DNA of 64,000 nt from an uncultured Oscillospiraceae bacterium (lineage in GTDB: Bacteria > Bacillota > Clostridia > Oscillospirales > Acutalibacteraceae): contig UQLQ01000006.1 in the NCBI GenBank assembly GCA_900541905.1, forward strand, positions 1 through 64,000, in the 5' to 3' direction. A model generated the notes under the pieces. It had not been told where the DNA came from, searched no databases, and saw only the letters and a list, made by a program, of their open reading frames with translations. The translations under genes were made by a program, and so were the position numbers. Positions 18,426-27,251 of the stretch are shown here, in pieces (the stretch's first letter is position 1; every line of letters begins with the position of its first letter).

Positions 18426-18629
18426 ATAACGTAATGTTTAACAAAGTATTTTGGTGTGTTATAATCAATCTGTAAGAAAATACTTTGCTGACCAAAAAAT
18501 TGATTTGGAATTTGTGAAAACCCACGATTTTTTTCAGCCATGGTAATATTCTACAAATGGTATGCCATTATGCAGAAATCTATGGTATACTATAGATATA
18601 AACATAAATTGACTAGGAGTGTGATTCCA

Positions 18630-19568
18630 GTGGCACTTGTAAATACCACAGAAATGTTTAAAAAAGCATACGCAAACGGATATGCAATCGGAGCATTTAA
18701 TGTAAATAATATGGAAATTGTACAAGGAATTACGGAGGCTTGCAGTGAGCTAAACGCACCTGTTATCCTTCAAGTTTCTGCAGGCGCACGCAAGTACGCC
18801 AATCATACCTATCTGCTTAAATTGGTAGAAGCAGCAGTAAAGGAAAACCCACATATTCCAATGGCGCTTCATCTTGACCACGGCGACACCTTTGAACTAT
18901 GCAAAGATTGTGTTGACGGTGGATTTACCTCTGTTATGATTGACGGTTCTCACCACGACTACGAAGACAATGTAGCGCTTACCCGCAAAGTAGTTGAGTA
19001 TGCACATGCACATGGCGTAACGGTTGAAGGTGAGCTTGGCCGTTTAGCAGGTATTGAAGATGATGTTAACGTAAGCGATGAAGATGCATCTTATACCAAC
19101 CCTGCACAAGTACAAGATTTTGTAGAGCGTACAGGTGTTGATTCTTTGGCCATTGCCATCGGAACCAGTCACGGTGCATATAAATTTAAACCGGGACAAA
19201 AACCACAGTTGCGTTTTGATATTTTGCAGGAAGTATCAGAGCGTTTGCCAGGTTTTCCAATTGTATTGCACGGCGCTTCTTCCGTTATCCCTGAATTTGT
19301 AGAGATGATTAACGCAAACGGTGGAAACATGCCCGGAGCAATCGGTATTCCGGAAGACATGTTGCGTGAAGCTGCTAAAATGGCAGTTTGCAAAATTAAC
19401 ATTGATTCCGACTTACGTTTGGCAATGACAGGTACCATTCGTAAATACTTTAACGAACATCCGGAACACTTTGACCCACGTCAATACCTTGGTCCTGCAC
19501 GTACTGCAATTAAAGAAATGGTTGCACATAAAATTAAAAATGTGTTGGGCTGCGACGGTCAGGCATAA
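18630..19568 (+). CDS. fba: Class II fructose-1,6-bisphosphate aldolase
   Basis: A 312-aa zinc enzyme that cleaves fructose-1,6-bisphosphate to dihydroxyacetone phosphate and glyceraldehyde-3-phosphate in glycolysis. Seen are the catalytic HLDHGDTFE motif, the zinc/phosphate-site stretches GTSHGAYK and HGASSVIPE, and NIDSDLRLAMT. The start is GTG at 18630, with AGGAG at 18615-18619; a longer frame to 18540 has no site and is not conserved. A TGGTATACT extended -10 lies at about 18585-18591. Tagatose-bisphosphate aldolase is a less likely alternative. Confidence 0.95.
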   Translation: MALVNTTEMFKKAYANGYAIGAFNVNNMEIVQGITEACSELNAPVILQVSAGARKYANHTYLLKLVEAAVKENPHIPMALHLDHGDTFELCKDCVDGGFTSVMIDGSHHDYEDNVALTRKVVEYAHAHGVTVEGELGRLAGIEDDVNVSDEDASYTNPAQVQDFVERTGVDSLAIAIGTSHGAYKFKPGQKPQLRFDILQEVSERLPGFPIVLHGASSVIPEFVEMINANGGNMPGAIGIPEDMLREAAKMAVCKINIDSDLRLAMTGTIRKYFNEHPEHFDPRQYLGPARTAIKEMVAHKIKNVLGCDGQA

Positions 19569-19578
19569 ATGAAATAAT

Positions 19579-19616
19579 AAAAAGCAGGGTATCTAAATAG
19601 ATACCCTGCTTTTTTG
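19579..19616. terminator. Bidirectional terminator after fba
   Basis: A 16-bp perfect stem (19579-19594 with 19599-19614), loop AAAT, is followed by T6. Confidence 0.92.
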
Positions 19617-19865
19617 TTATGCTTCCTCCGCTGCCTTTGCCGCGACTTGAAATCCGCTCATAAAACCATCTCTATGACAGCTTTTTGCATATCTGCGAAT
19701 AGCCTCTACGTAAGCAACCACTGCCTGCTTTGTTTTTTCGTCTCCATGACGGAAAATTTCGTCCCGAAGTTCCTCACATTCTGCTTTACGCTTTAAAGTC
19801 ATTTCACTTAATTCCAATGAGCCGCTTTCCATCAAATTGTCGTACAACACCTCTGTCAAATTCAT
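19617..19865 (-). CDS. Small hypothetical helical protein
   Basis: An 82-aa, mostly alpha-helical, cytoplasmic protein with no signal peptide. It is rich in charged residues (LELSEMTLKRKAECEELRDE) and ends in a GFMSGFQVAAKAAEEA helix, a pattern seen in small clostridial proteins of the DUF6809 kind; that link is tentative. The ATG at 19865 follows AGGA with 6-nt spacing; the TTG at 19892 lacks one. It converges on fba and shares its terminator. Function unknown. Confidence 0.72.
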   Translation of the reverse strand: MNLTEVLYDNLMESGSLELSEMTLKRKAECEELRDEIFRHGDEKTKQAVVAYVEAIRRYAKSCHRDGFMSGFQVAAKAAEEA

Positions 19866-20025
19866 AAATGATCCTGTCCTTTCCCCAATCAATCTTCTAC
19901 TTTTATTTTACAACAAAAACGTATAAAACGCCATGAATTTTTTACAGTTATTTACTTTTAAAATCTGGACACACATTTCATTCCATAGTAAAATAAATGA
20001 AAATCACCAAACAGGAGGTTATGGG

Positions 20026-20676
20026 ATGCAATTTCATACAGTATTATTTGACTTTGACTATACACTTGCAGATACCAGTGTAGGTATTGTTAACAGTTTT
20101 CACTATGCGTTTGACCGTTTAAATATTGAACGAAAAGAAGAAGCATCAATTAAGAAAACAATCGGCATGCCTTTAAAAGCTGCATTTACTGCATTAACAG
20201 GATTGCAAGATCCCCGTTTGCAAGAGCAATTTCGCCGATACTTTGTAACCAGTTCCAATGCAATTATGACCAAGAATACGATTCTATTTGATGACACCAT
20301 TGCTGTACTGAAAAAATTAAAACAGGCAGGCTGTCAAATTGCCATAGTATCGAATAAGTATCGTTTTCGCATCAACGAAAGTATTGAAAAATTTCAATTG
20401 CATAGCTATATTGACACTGTAATCGGAGGCGAAGATGTATCCATAGCCAAACCTTCTCCTGAAGGATGTTTGAAAGCAATGGAACAACTTCAAACACAAC
20501 CTGAGAACACGGTATATATTGGAGACAGTGTGATTGATGCAAAAACAGCGCAAAGCGCGGGAATTGCATTGATTGCGGTTACAACAGGGACAGATACCGC
20601 TGAGGATTTGAAAGCATATCCCCATTTAAAAATTTGCAGCTGTTTGGCAGAAGCTGCAGATACCATATGCGACTAA
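20026..20676 (+). CDS. HAD-superfamily phosphatase (phosphoglycolate phosphatase-like)
   Basis: A 216-aa phosphatase of HAD subfamily IA. Motif I is DFDYTLADT (nucleophile first Asp), motif II SNK, motif III the lysine in IAKPSPEG, and motif IV GDSVIDAKTA. The helical cap lies between motifs I and II. The ATG at 20026 is preceded by AGGAGG at 7 nt. It sits 14 bp before the PhzF-like gene, so both are probably co-transcribed. Substrate is not predictable; phosphoglycolate or nucleotide dephosphorylation is typical of relatives. Confidence 0.88.
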   Translation: MQFHTVLFDFDYTLADTSVGIVNSFHYAFDRLNIERKEEASIKKTIGMPLKAAFTALTGLQDPRLQEQFRRYFVTSSNAIMTKNTILFDDTIAVLKKLKQAGCQIAIVSNKYRFRINESIEKFQLHSYIDTVIGGEDVSIAKPSPEGCLKAMEQLQTQPENTVYIGDSVIDAKTAQSAGIALIAVTTGTDTAEDLKAYPHLKICSCLAEAADTICD

Positions 20677-20690
20677 AAAGAGGTACTACT

Positions 20691-21470
20691 ATGATATCAT
20701 ATTATGTCATTGACGCTTTTTCCACGCAACTGTTTCACGGAAATCCTGCAGGCGTATGTATATTGGAAACACCACTTTCAGAACAAATCATGCAGCAAAT
20801 TGCATTCGAGAATAATTTAGCTGAAACCGCATTTGTTTTTCAGGAAGGAAAATTCTTACGACTGCGTTGGTTTACACCAAAATCTGAAATTGATTTGTGC
20901 GGACACGCCACATTGGCAGCAGCTTTTGTTTGGATGAATGAGGTAAATCCTAATTGCAACGCTGTATCCTTTGAAACAATGAGCGGAACATTAACTGTAA
21001 ACAAAAAGAACGATATTTATACAATGGATTTTCCCAGCCGTATGCCGAAACCGATTACGATGCCCGTGGGTTTGGAAACCGCTTTGGGCTGTTCCGTTTT
21101 GGAAACGCATCTATCCCGAGATTTGATTGTTGTGGTAGAAAGCGAAGATACGGTACAAAAGATACAGCCTGACATCGGCAAACTGAGTGCCATAAAAGAT
21201 GTTGTTGGCATTGCAGTCACTGCCAAAGGAATCTCTTGTGATTTTGTATCACGCTTTTTTGCGCCAAACGTTGGTGTGCCAGAAGATCCCGTAACCGGTT
21301 CCTCTCATAGTTCTCTCATTCCCTTCTGGTCTGAAAGGCTGCAAAAAAGGCAAATGGTTGCAAAACAGCTTTCTCCCAGAGGTGGCACTTTATATTGCGA
21401 AAACTTGGGAAATCGTGTAACCATTGGTGGTTCTGCTGTATGTTATTCCAAGGCAACTCTTTATATCTAA
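20691..21470 (+). CDS. PhzF-family isomerase/epimerase
   Basis: A 259-aa protein with the diaminopimelate-epimerase fold. The catalytic glutamate lies in NNLAETAFV (about residue 45), with CGHATLAAAFV and DPVTGSSHSSL in the second half. PhzF relatives isomerise small metabolites; outside phenazine producers their substrates are generally unknown, and no phenazine genes are present here. The ATG follows AAGAGG at 7 nt. It ends at a shared terminator. Confidence 0.9.
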   Translation: MISYYVIDAFSTQLFHGNPAGVCILETPLSEQIMQQIAFENNLAETAFVFQEGKFLRLRWFTPKSEIDLCGHATLAAAFVWMNEVNPNCNAVSFETMSGTLTVNKKNDIYTMDFPSRMPKPITMPVGLETALGCSVLETHLSRDLIVVVESEDTVQKIQPDIGKLSAIKDVVGIAVTAKGISCDFVSRFFAPNVGVPEDPVTGSSHSSLIPFWSERLQKRQMVAKQLSPRGGTLYCENLGNRVTIGGSAVCYSKATLYI

Positions 21471-21482
21471 ATCAGCTAAAAT

Positions 21483-21517
21483 AAAAAAGCTGCTCATTTA
21501 TTATGAGCAGCTTTTTT
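21483..21517. terminator. Bidirectional terminator between phzF-like and GGGtGRT genes
   Basis: A 15-bp stem (21483-21497 with 21503-21517), loop TTATT, ends in A and T runs. Confidence 0.9.
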
Positions 21518-21524
21518 ATTTTAA

Positions 21525-22532
21525 TTATTTGATTGACTCATATACTGCAACTGCGCAAGCAACGGTTGCACCAACCATTGGATTATTACCCATGCCCATA
21601 AGTCCCATCATTTCAACGTGAGCAGGAACAGAAGAAGAACCTGCAAACTGAGCGTCTCCATGCATACGACCCATAGAATCGGTCAAACCGTAAGATGCAG
21701 GACCCGCAGCCATATTGTCAGGATGCAGAGTACGTCCAGTACCACCGCCGGAAGCAACAGAGAAATAACGTTTGTTATTTTCAATTGCCCACTTCTTATA
21801 AGTGCCGGCAACCAAATGTTGGAAGCGAGTTGGGTTGGTAGAGTTACCTGTGATAGAAACATCTACCCCTTCATGTTTCATAATTGCTACGCCTTCCAAT
21901 ACATCATCTGCACCGTAGCATTTTACAAGTGCACGTTCTCCATCTGAAAAAGCACGTTCACTTACCACGTTTAATTCTCCTGTTTTAAAGTTATACTCTG
22001 TCTCCACACAAGTAAAACCGTTAATTCTGGAGATAATATATGCAGCGTCTTTTCCTAAGCCGTTTAGAATCACACGCAAAGGTTTTTTTCTTGCTTTATT
22101 TGCAGTTCTTGCAATACCGATTGCACCCTCAGCAGCCGCAAAAGATTCATGGCCTGCCAAAAATGCAAAACATTCTGTATCTTCTCTCAGCAACATAGCG
22201 CCCAGATTACCGTGACCCAAGCCTACATTTCTTTGTTCCGCAACGGAACCCGGAACACAAAACGCTTCCAGTCCGATACCGATTGCTTCCGCCGCTTCGG
22301 AAGCGGAAGTGACACCTTTCTTCAGCGCAATTGCACTGCCCAAGGTATATGCCCAGCTTGCATTTTCAAATGCAATCGGCTGAACATCTTTTACAATTTT
22401 ATATGGGTCGAACCCTTTGTCCTGACAAAGAGCGCGCGCCTCTTCGAGACTGGCAAGGCCATACTCGGCAAGACACTGTTCTATTTTGGCAATTCTTCTT
22501 TCTTTGCCTTCAAACATGACATCGTTAGCCAT
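21525..22532 (-). CDS. GGGtGRT protein (conserved, uncharacterised)
   Basis: A 335-aa soluble protein that carries the signature GGGTGRTLHPDN (about residues 263-274) after which the family is named. Other conserved-looking stretches are VGLGHGNLGAMLLRE, LAGHESFAAAEGAIG and GNSTNPTRFQHL. It lacks transmembrane segments and a known catalytic motif. ATG at 22532 has AAGGAGG. It lies 30 bp after the Fe-S scaffold gene in the same direction, an association I recall as conserved in anaerobic Firmicutes, implying a role in handling an Fe-S cluster or a metal cofactor (inference). Confidence 0.88.
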   Translation of the reverse strand: MANDVMFEGKERRIAKIEQCLAEYGLASLEEARALCQDKGFDPYKIVKDVQPIAFENASWAYTLGSAIALKKGVTSASEAAEAIGIGLEAFCVPGSVAEQRNVGLGHGNLGAMLLREDTECFAFLAGHESFAAAEGAIGIARTANKARKKPLRVILNGLGKDAAYIISRINGFTCVETEYNFKTGELNVVSERAFSDGERALVKCYGADDVLEGVAIMKHEGVDVSITGNSTNPTRFQHLVAGTYKKWAIENNKRYFSVASGGGTGRTLHPDNMAAGPASYGLTDSMGRMHGDAQFAGSSSVPAHVEMMGLMGMGNNPMVGATVACAVAVYESIK

Positions 22533-22562
22533 AGATTTTGTCCTCCTTATGATGGTCCTTTT

Positions 22563-23255
22563 TTATTCTTCACGCGGGTCAATATATTTTGCCGCACCGT
22601 CGTAACGACCGTATTGCCCCATATTTTTCTCATATGCTTCATTTGGTGTTACGCCATGACGAATATCTTCCAGCATTTTTCCAAGTTTCACAAAGCGATA
22701 GCCAATCACCTCGTCATTTTCATCCAATGCCAAAGAGGTAACATAACCTTCCGCCATTTCCATGTAACGCACGCCTTTTGCTTTGGTACTGTACATCGTA
22801 CCCACCTGACTGCGCAATCCTTTACCAAGATCTTCAAGGCCTGCGCCTACGGGCAAACCATCTTCTGAAAAAGCAGTTTGGCTTCTGCCGTATACAAGCT
22901 GTTGGAACAATTCACGCATAGCAACGTTGATTGCATCACAAACAAGGTCTGTATTTAAGCATTCCAATAAAGTTTTACCAGGAAGAATCTCTGCGGCCAT
23001 TGCAGCAGAATGTGTCATACCGGAACAACCTATGGTTTCTACTAAAGCTTCTTCTACAATTCCGTCTTTTACATTCAGTGTCAGCTTACATGCACCTTGC
23101 TGTGGTGCACACCAACCAACACCATGAGAAAGACCGGAAATATCTTTAATGTCATAGGCTTTTACCCATCTTCCTTCTTCCGGAATAGGAGCAGGTCCAT
23201 GGTTTGGGCCTTTTTGAACAGTACACATACTTTCCACTTCATGGGAATAATTCAT
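22563..23255 (-). CDS. NifU/IscU-like iron-sulfur cluster assembly scaffold protein
   Basis: A 230-aa protein. An IscU-like core (about residues 45-110) holds candidate cluster ligands in GVGWCAPQQGAC, TIGCSGMTHSAAMAAEIL and the LLECLNTDLVC region. The first half of IscU seems extended, and residues 120-230 form an extra domain with no identifiable motif. The ATG at 23255 follows AAAGGAG; the frame goes further to 23279 without support. It is the first gene of a two-gene operon with the GGGtGRT gene and diverges from secA. No IscS or SufS gene is nearby. Confidence 0.86.
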   Translation of the reverse strand: MNYSHEVESMCTVQKGPNHGPAPIPEEGRWVKAYDIKDISGLSHGVGWCAPQQGACKLTLNVKDGIVEEALVETIGCSGMTHSAAMAAEILPGKTLLECLNTDLVCDAINVAMRELFQQLVYGRSQTAFSEDGLPVGAGLEDLGKGLRSQVGTMYSTKAKGVRYMEMAEGYVTSLALDENDEVIGYRFVKLGKMLEDIRHGVTPNEAYEKNMGQYGRYDGAAKYIDPREE

Positions 23256-23413
23256 AATGGTACTCCTTTCACTTTTCATTTTTCCTAAGTCAAACGCCTT
23301 GTACCTTTCATTATAAGCAATTTTCCATAGTTTCGCAATAGACGATACGATAAATTTTAATCAAAATACATATCAAGTTCTATTGGAAAAAACTTTATTT
23401 TCGGCATGATGTA

Positions 23414-23422
23414 TGTTATAAT
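23414..23422 (+). promoter_or_regulatory. Extended -10 promoter of secA
   Basis: TGTTATAAT lies 79 nt before the secA start; no good -35 hexamer is present, which fits an extended -10 element. Confidence 0.45.
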
Positions 23423-23500
23423 ACCCAATATATGTCTTTGTATCAAATTTTACTTATGATATCGATATACTATAATTAAGAAATTCTTGAGGTGAAATAA

Positions 23501-26263
23501 ATGGGCGTCATGAAAATGCTGTTTGGTAATTACAGCAAACGCGAACTAAAGCGCATACAACCTATTTGCGATCAAGTGCTCGCATTGGAAGATAAATATA
23601 AGGCAATGTCTGATTCAGAATTGCAAGCGCAAACTCCCGCATTAAAAGAACGTTTGGCAAAAGGTGAAACATTGGATGATATTTTGCCTGATGCCTTTGC
23701 CGCTTGCAGAGAAGCTTCTGCTCGTGTATTGGGCATGCGTCACTTCCCTGTACAAATTATTGGTGGTATTGCACTGCACCAAGGCCGTATCAGTGAGATG
23801 AGAACCGGTGAAGGTAAAACTTTGGTTGCAACCTTACCTTCTTATTTGAATGCATTAACAGGAAAAGGCGTTCACGTTGTTACTGTCAATGATTATTTGG
23901 CAAAACGTGACTCTGAATGGATGGGTAAAATTCATCGCTTTATGGGACTCACCGTTGGTTTGATTACCCATGAACAACCAAAAGAAGCACGTAAAAAAGC
24001 ATATCTTGCAGATATCACATACGGAACAAATAACGAACTGGGTTTTGACTATCTGCGCGATAACATGGTAATTTATAAAAATGATAAAGTACAACGCGGT
24101 CACAACTTTGCTATCGTCGACGAAGTTGACTCCATTTTAATTGACGAGGCTCGTACACCACTTATCATTTCCGGTCCCGGCGAAAAGTCAACCGACCTCT
24201 ATGTAAAAGCAGACCGTTTTGCAAAAACACTGAATATGGTAAAGGTTGCGGAATTAAACCGAAAAGAAGACAACGACGAATTGTATTCCGAAGCAGACTT
24301 TTTGGTGGATGAAAAAGCAAAAACTGCTACACTAACCCCAAGCGGTGTAAAAAAAGCAGAAGAATATTTTAAAGTTGAAAACCTGCTGGATTCAGAAAAT
24401 ATTACATTGCAACACCATATTAACCAGGCTATCAAAGCGCACGGTGTTATGCAAAAAGATATCGACTATGTAGTAAAAGGCGGAGAAGTTCTCATCGTTG
24501 ACGAATTTACCGGCCGTATTATGCACGGACGTCGCTATAATGAAGGTTTGCACCAAGCAATTGAAGCAAAAGAAGGCGTTACCGTTGCTCGCGAGAGTAA
24601 AACATTGGCAACTATTACCTTCCAAAACTTTTTCCGCTTGTATAACAAACTGTCCGGTATGACAGGTACTGCTATGACGGAAGAAGAAGAATTCCGTGAA
24701 ATTTACAATTTGGACGTTGTAGAGATTCCTACAAACCGTCCTCCAAAACGTATTGACCACTCCGACTTGGTTTACAAAACCGAAAAAGGTAAATACAATG
24801 CTGTGATTGAGGATATCATTGAGCACAATAAAAAAGGACAGCCTGTTCTGGTTGGTACCATTTCTATTGAAAAGTCCGAACTGTTAAGCCGTAAACTTTA
24901 TGAGCATGGCATCAAACATAATGTTTTGAACGCAAAACACCATGAACAGGAAGCTGAAATCGTTGCACAAGCAGGTCACAAAGGTGCTGTTACCATTGCA
25001 ACCAACATGGCCGGCCGTGGTACTGATATTATGCTTGGTGGTAACGGTGAATTTAAAGCAAAACAACAACTTCGTTTTAAAGGTTATCCGGAAGAAGTCA
25101 TCAATGAAGCAGTTGGTTACGCTCAAACAGAAGATACTCAAGTATTGAAAGCCAGAGAAGAATATCGCAAACTGGTAGAACACTTTACAGAACAAAGCAA
25201 AGAGGAAGCAGAAGAAGTACGTCAGGCAGGAGGTCTGTATATTATTGGTACAGAGCGTCACGAATCCCGCCGTATTGACAATCAGCTCCGCGGACGTGCA
25301 GGTCGTCAAGGTGACCCCGGTGAAAGCCGTTTCTATATTTCTTTGGAAGATGATTTGATGCGCTTATTCGGCGGTGAACGTATTGCTGCAGTTATGGGAC
25401 GTTTGAATATTGATGAAAACACACCGATTGAAAACAATATGCTCACTAACACCATTGAGAACGCACAGCGTAAAGTAGAAGCACGTAACTTTGCAACCAG
25501 AAAGAACGTGCTGCAGTATGACGATGTTATGAACCGTCAGCGTGAATTGATTTATAAACAACGTGACCAAGTTCTGGACGGAGACAATGTAAAAGATGAA
25601 ATTACAAAGATGATGCATCAATCCGTAGAAGATACTGTCGATGCTTTCTTACCTGACAGTGAAACTCGCGATGAATGGAACATTGTTGGTTTGCGTGACA
25701 ATTATATGGGCTGGCTTCTGACCGAAGAAGACTTACAGTATAGTGAAGACGAACTGAAAACCATCAGTAAAGATGATATCAAAGCAGAATTGATTCAAAA
25801 AGTAGATGATTTGAGTGCATCTCGTGAGGAATTATTCGGTGAACAAGTAACACGCGAACTGGAACGTGTTGTCATGTTAAAATGCGTAGACGTTCAATGG
25901 ATGGATCACATTGATGCAATGGAGCAACTAAAACGCGGAATTCATTTGCGTGGTTATGCCCAACGTGATCCTGTTGTTGAATATCGTAACGAAGGTTATG
26001 ATATGTTTGACCAAATGATTGCCAACATTCGCGATGATACTACTCGTTTGTTCCTATCTGCTAAAATTCAAGTAATCGACGAACAAGAAGCACCAAAAGA
26101 GATGGTAGAATCCGGTGCAGGTGCCGCTGTAAAAATCAGCAATCCTGACGAAGAAGAAGAAAATGCATCTGCAAAACCATCCGGTGCAAAAGTGGGTAGA
26201 AATGATCCATGTCCATGCGGAAGTGGTAAAAAATATAAAAAATGCTGTGGCGCTGACGAATAA
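23501..26263 (+). CDS. secA: Protein translocase ATPase SecA
   Basis: A 920-aa motor that drives unfolded preproteins through SecYEG at the inner face of the membrane. Seen in order: Walker A MRTGEGKTLVA, VTVNDYLAKRDSEW, DEVDSILIDEARTPL (Walker B), the preprotein cross-linking region, TNMAGRGTDI in the second helicase domain, GRAGRQGDPGES, then the C-terminal zinc-binding tail NDPCPCGSGKKYKKCC. Length is typical. The ATG follows GAGGTGA at 7 nt. It is a single-gene unit with a strong terminator. Confidence 0.98.
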   Translation: MGVMKMLFGNYSKRELKRIQPICDQVLALEDKYKAMSDSELQAQTPALKERLAKGETLDDILPDAFAACREASARVLGMRHFPVQIIGGIALHQGRISEMRTGEGKTLVATLPSYLNALTGKGVHVVTVNDYLAKRDSEWMGKIHRFMGLTVGLITHEQPKEARKKAYLADITYGTNNELGFDYLRDNMVIYKNDKVQRGHNFAIVDEVDSILIDEARTPLIISGPGEKSTDLYVKADRFAKTLNMVKVAELNRKEDNDELYSEADFLVDEKAKTATLTPSGVKKAEEYFKVENLLDSENITLQHHINQAIKAHGVMQKDIDYVVKGGEVLIVDEFTGRIMHGRRYNEGLHQAIEAKEGVTVARESKTLATITFQNFFRLYNKLSGMTGTAMTEEEEFREIYNLDVVEIPTNRPPKRIDHSDLVYKTEKGKYNAVIEDIIEHNKKGQPVLVGTISIEKSELLSRKLYEHGIKHNVLNAKHHEQEAEIVAQAGHKGAVTIATNMAGRGTDIMLGGNGEFKAKQQLRFKGYPEEVINEAVGYAQTEDTQVLKAREEYRKLVEHFTEQSKEEAEEVRQAGGLYIIGTERHESRRIDNQLRGRAGRQGDPGESRFYISLEDDLMRLFGGERIAAVMGRLNIDENTPIENNMLTNTIENAQRKVEARNFATRKNVLQYDDVMNRQRELIYKQRDQVLDGDNVKDEITKMMHQSVEDTVDAFLPDSETRDEWNIVGLRDNYMGWLLTEEDLQYSEDELKTISKDDIKAELIQKVDDLSASREELFGEQVTRELERVVMLKCVDVQWMDHIDAMEQLKRGIHLRGYAQRDPVVEYRNEGYDMFDQMIANIRDDTTRLFLSAKIQVIDEQEAPKEMVESGAGAAVKISNPDEEEENASAKPSGAKVGRNDPCPCGSGKKYKKCCGADE

Positions 26264-26274
26264 TGAAAAATACC

Positions 26275-26312
26275 AAAAAGAACATGCTGCTAAAGCAGCA
26301 TGTTCTTTTTTT
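26275..26312 (+). terminator. Terminator of secA
   Basis: A 16-bp stem (26275-26290 with 26295-26310), loop TAAA, followed by T residues. Confidence 0.92.
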
Positions 26313-26402
26313 ATTACAGTATCCACCAGAAAATTCATTGAAAACAAGTTATAATTGCATTATAATTACATTCATAGAAAAATTCAAAGTTGGAGGAGAC
26401 AT

Positions 26403-26609
26403 ATGAACAAAAAAATCGTCCAGATTCTTGTTATGATTCTGATTGCAATTATGTTTATTGCGACCATTGTAATCACAGTGATATGGAAACCTACATCAGA
26501 TATTGGCACTGTTTCTTCCACTAATCCTAATTCAAGAACATCTCAAATTATCAATATTCCATTATCAGCTTTATTATATTCATTTACAACCAATATGAAA
26601 CAGTTCTAG
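26403..26609 (+). CDS. Small hypothetical membrane protein
   Basis: A 68-aa protein with a short basic start (MNKKIVQI), one transmembrane helix (about residues 5-28, VMILIAIMFIATIVITVIW) and a Ser/Asn-rich extracellular tail. The ATG at 26403 is preceded by GGAGGAG at 5 nt and by a TATAAT box at about 26360-26366. No family is recognised. It is a single gene between two terminators, so it probably has its own transcript. Confidence 0.7.
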   Translation: MNKKIVQILVMILIAIMFIATIVITVIWKPTSDIGTVSSTNPNSRTSQIINIPLSALLYSFTTNMKQF

Positions 26610-26627
26610 TTGTTCAATAAAAATCAT

Positions 26628-26663
26628 AAAAAGACAAGGCAATATTTCATGCCTTGTCTTTTT
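26628..26663. terminator. Bidirectional terminator
   Basis: A 14-bp stem (26628-26641 with 26650-26663), loop 8 nt, with T-runs on both sides. It separates the small membrane protein gene from the converging TM2 gene. Confidence 0.88.
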
Positions 26664-27005
26664 TTAATAAGCCGACATCATAACCTGATTAAAATTCTTT
26701 TCCTTGGTTCTTCCCGAAATTAAAAACCAATCTATAATTGTGAAAATACCAAACACGCCGAAAGTTAACAGCTTTAAGACTCCCAAACCAATATCTCCAA
26801 TCATAAATCTATCAATACCCAAACCACCTAAAAAAATAGAAATGATTAAAATTACCACGGGATCTTTTAGCTCTACTGTTGAAAGCATAGAAAACCTTTG
26901 TTCATCCATAGCATATAATCTTTCTTTTAAAAATAATATTTTGTCCCCCGGAAAATATTTTTGGTTTAAAATAATATAATTATCTACTGTTTGTACATTC
27001 ATCAT
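26664..27005 (-). CDS. TM2-domain membrane protein
   Basis: A 113-aa protein. The C-terminal half is a TM2 domain: two helices joined by a short turn, with FLGGLGIDRFMIGDIGLGVLKL and GVFGIFTIIDWFLI, plus the D and R residues of the family. An N-terminal soluble part of about 45 residues (LNQKYFPGDKILFLKERLY) precedes it. Function of TM2 proteins in bacteria is not established. Two adjacent ATGs (27005, 27002) are possible; the Shine-Dalgarno (AGAAG) is weak. It may be anchored near the membrane with its N-terminus in the cytoplasm. Confidence 0.82.
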   Translation of the reverse strand: MMNVQTVDNYIILNQKYFPGDKILFLKERLYAMDEQRFSMLSTVELKDPVVILIISIFLGGLGIDRFMIGDIGLGVLKLLTFGVFGIFTIIDWFLISGRTKEKNFNQVMMSAY

Positions 27006-27185
27006 ATATCAACTTCTTTCTTAAATTCAATGATTATGTAAACTATATAGAAAAATACAGTGTTTGTAAAGCATTTTCTCAAGTTTCAATTTATTTTTCT
27101 AATTATAAATACAATTTATACATGTTTTACAAAATAATAGTTCACCATTTATATCTTAATATAGTAAAAGTTTATCTATAAAAAG

Positions 27186-27220
27186 AAAAGAGATACAGAC
27201 AATATCTGCATCTCTTTTTA
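27186..27220 (-). terminator. Terminator of the heat-shock operon
   Basis: AAAAGAGAT arms enclose a short second stem and loop, followed by A/T runs, 32 bp beyond the dnaJ stop. Confidence 0.8.
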
Positions 27221-27251
27221 TATTTGTATTCAGGCTTATATTATGAAATTT

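Noticed and set aside
22149..22868. 239-codon ORF antisense to the GGGtGRT/scaffold genes
   Set aside because: Shadow of two strongly supported genes; no ribosome site or domain.
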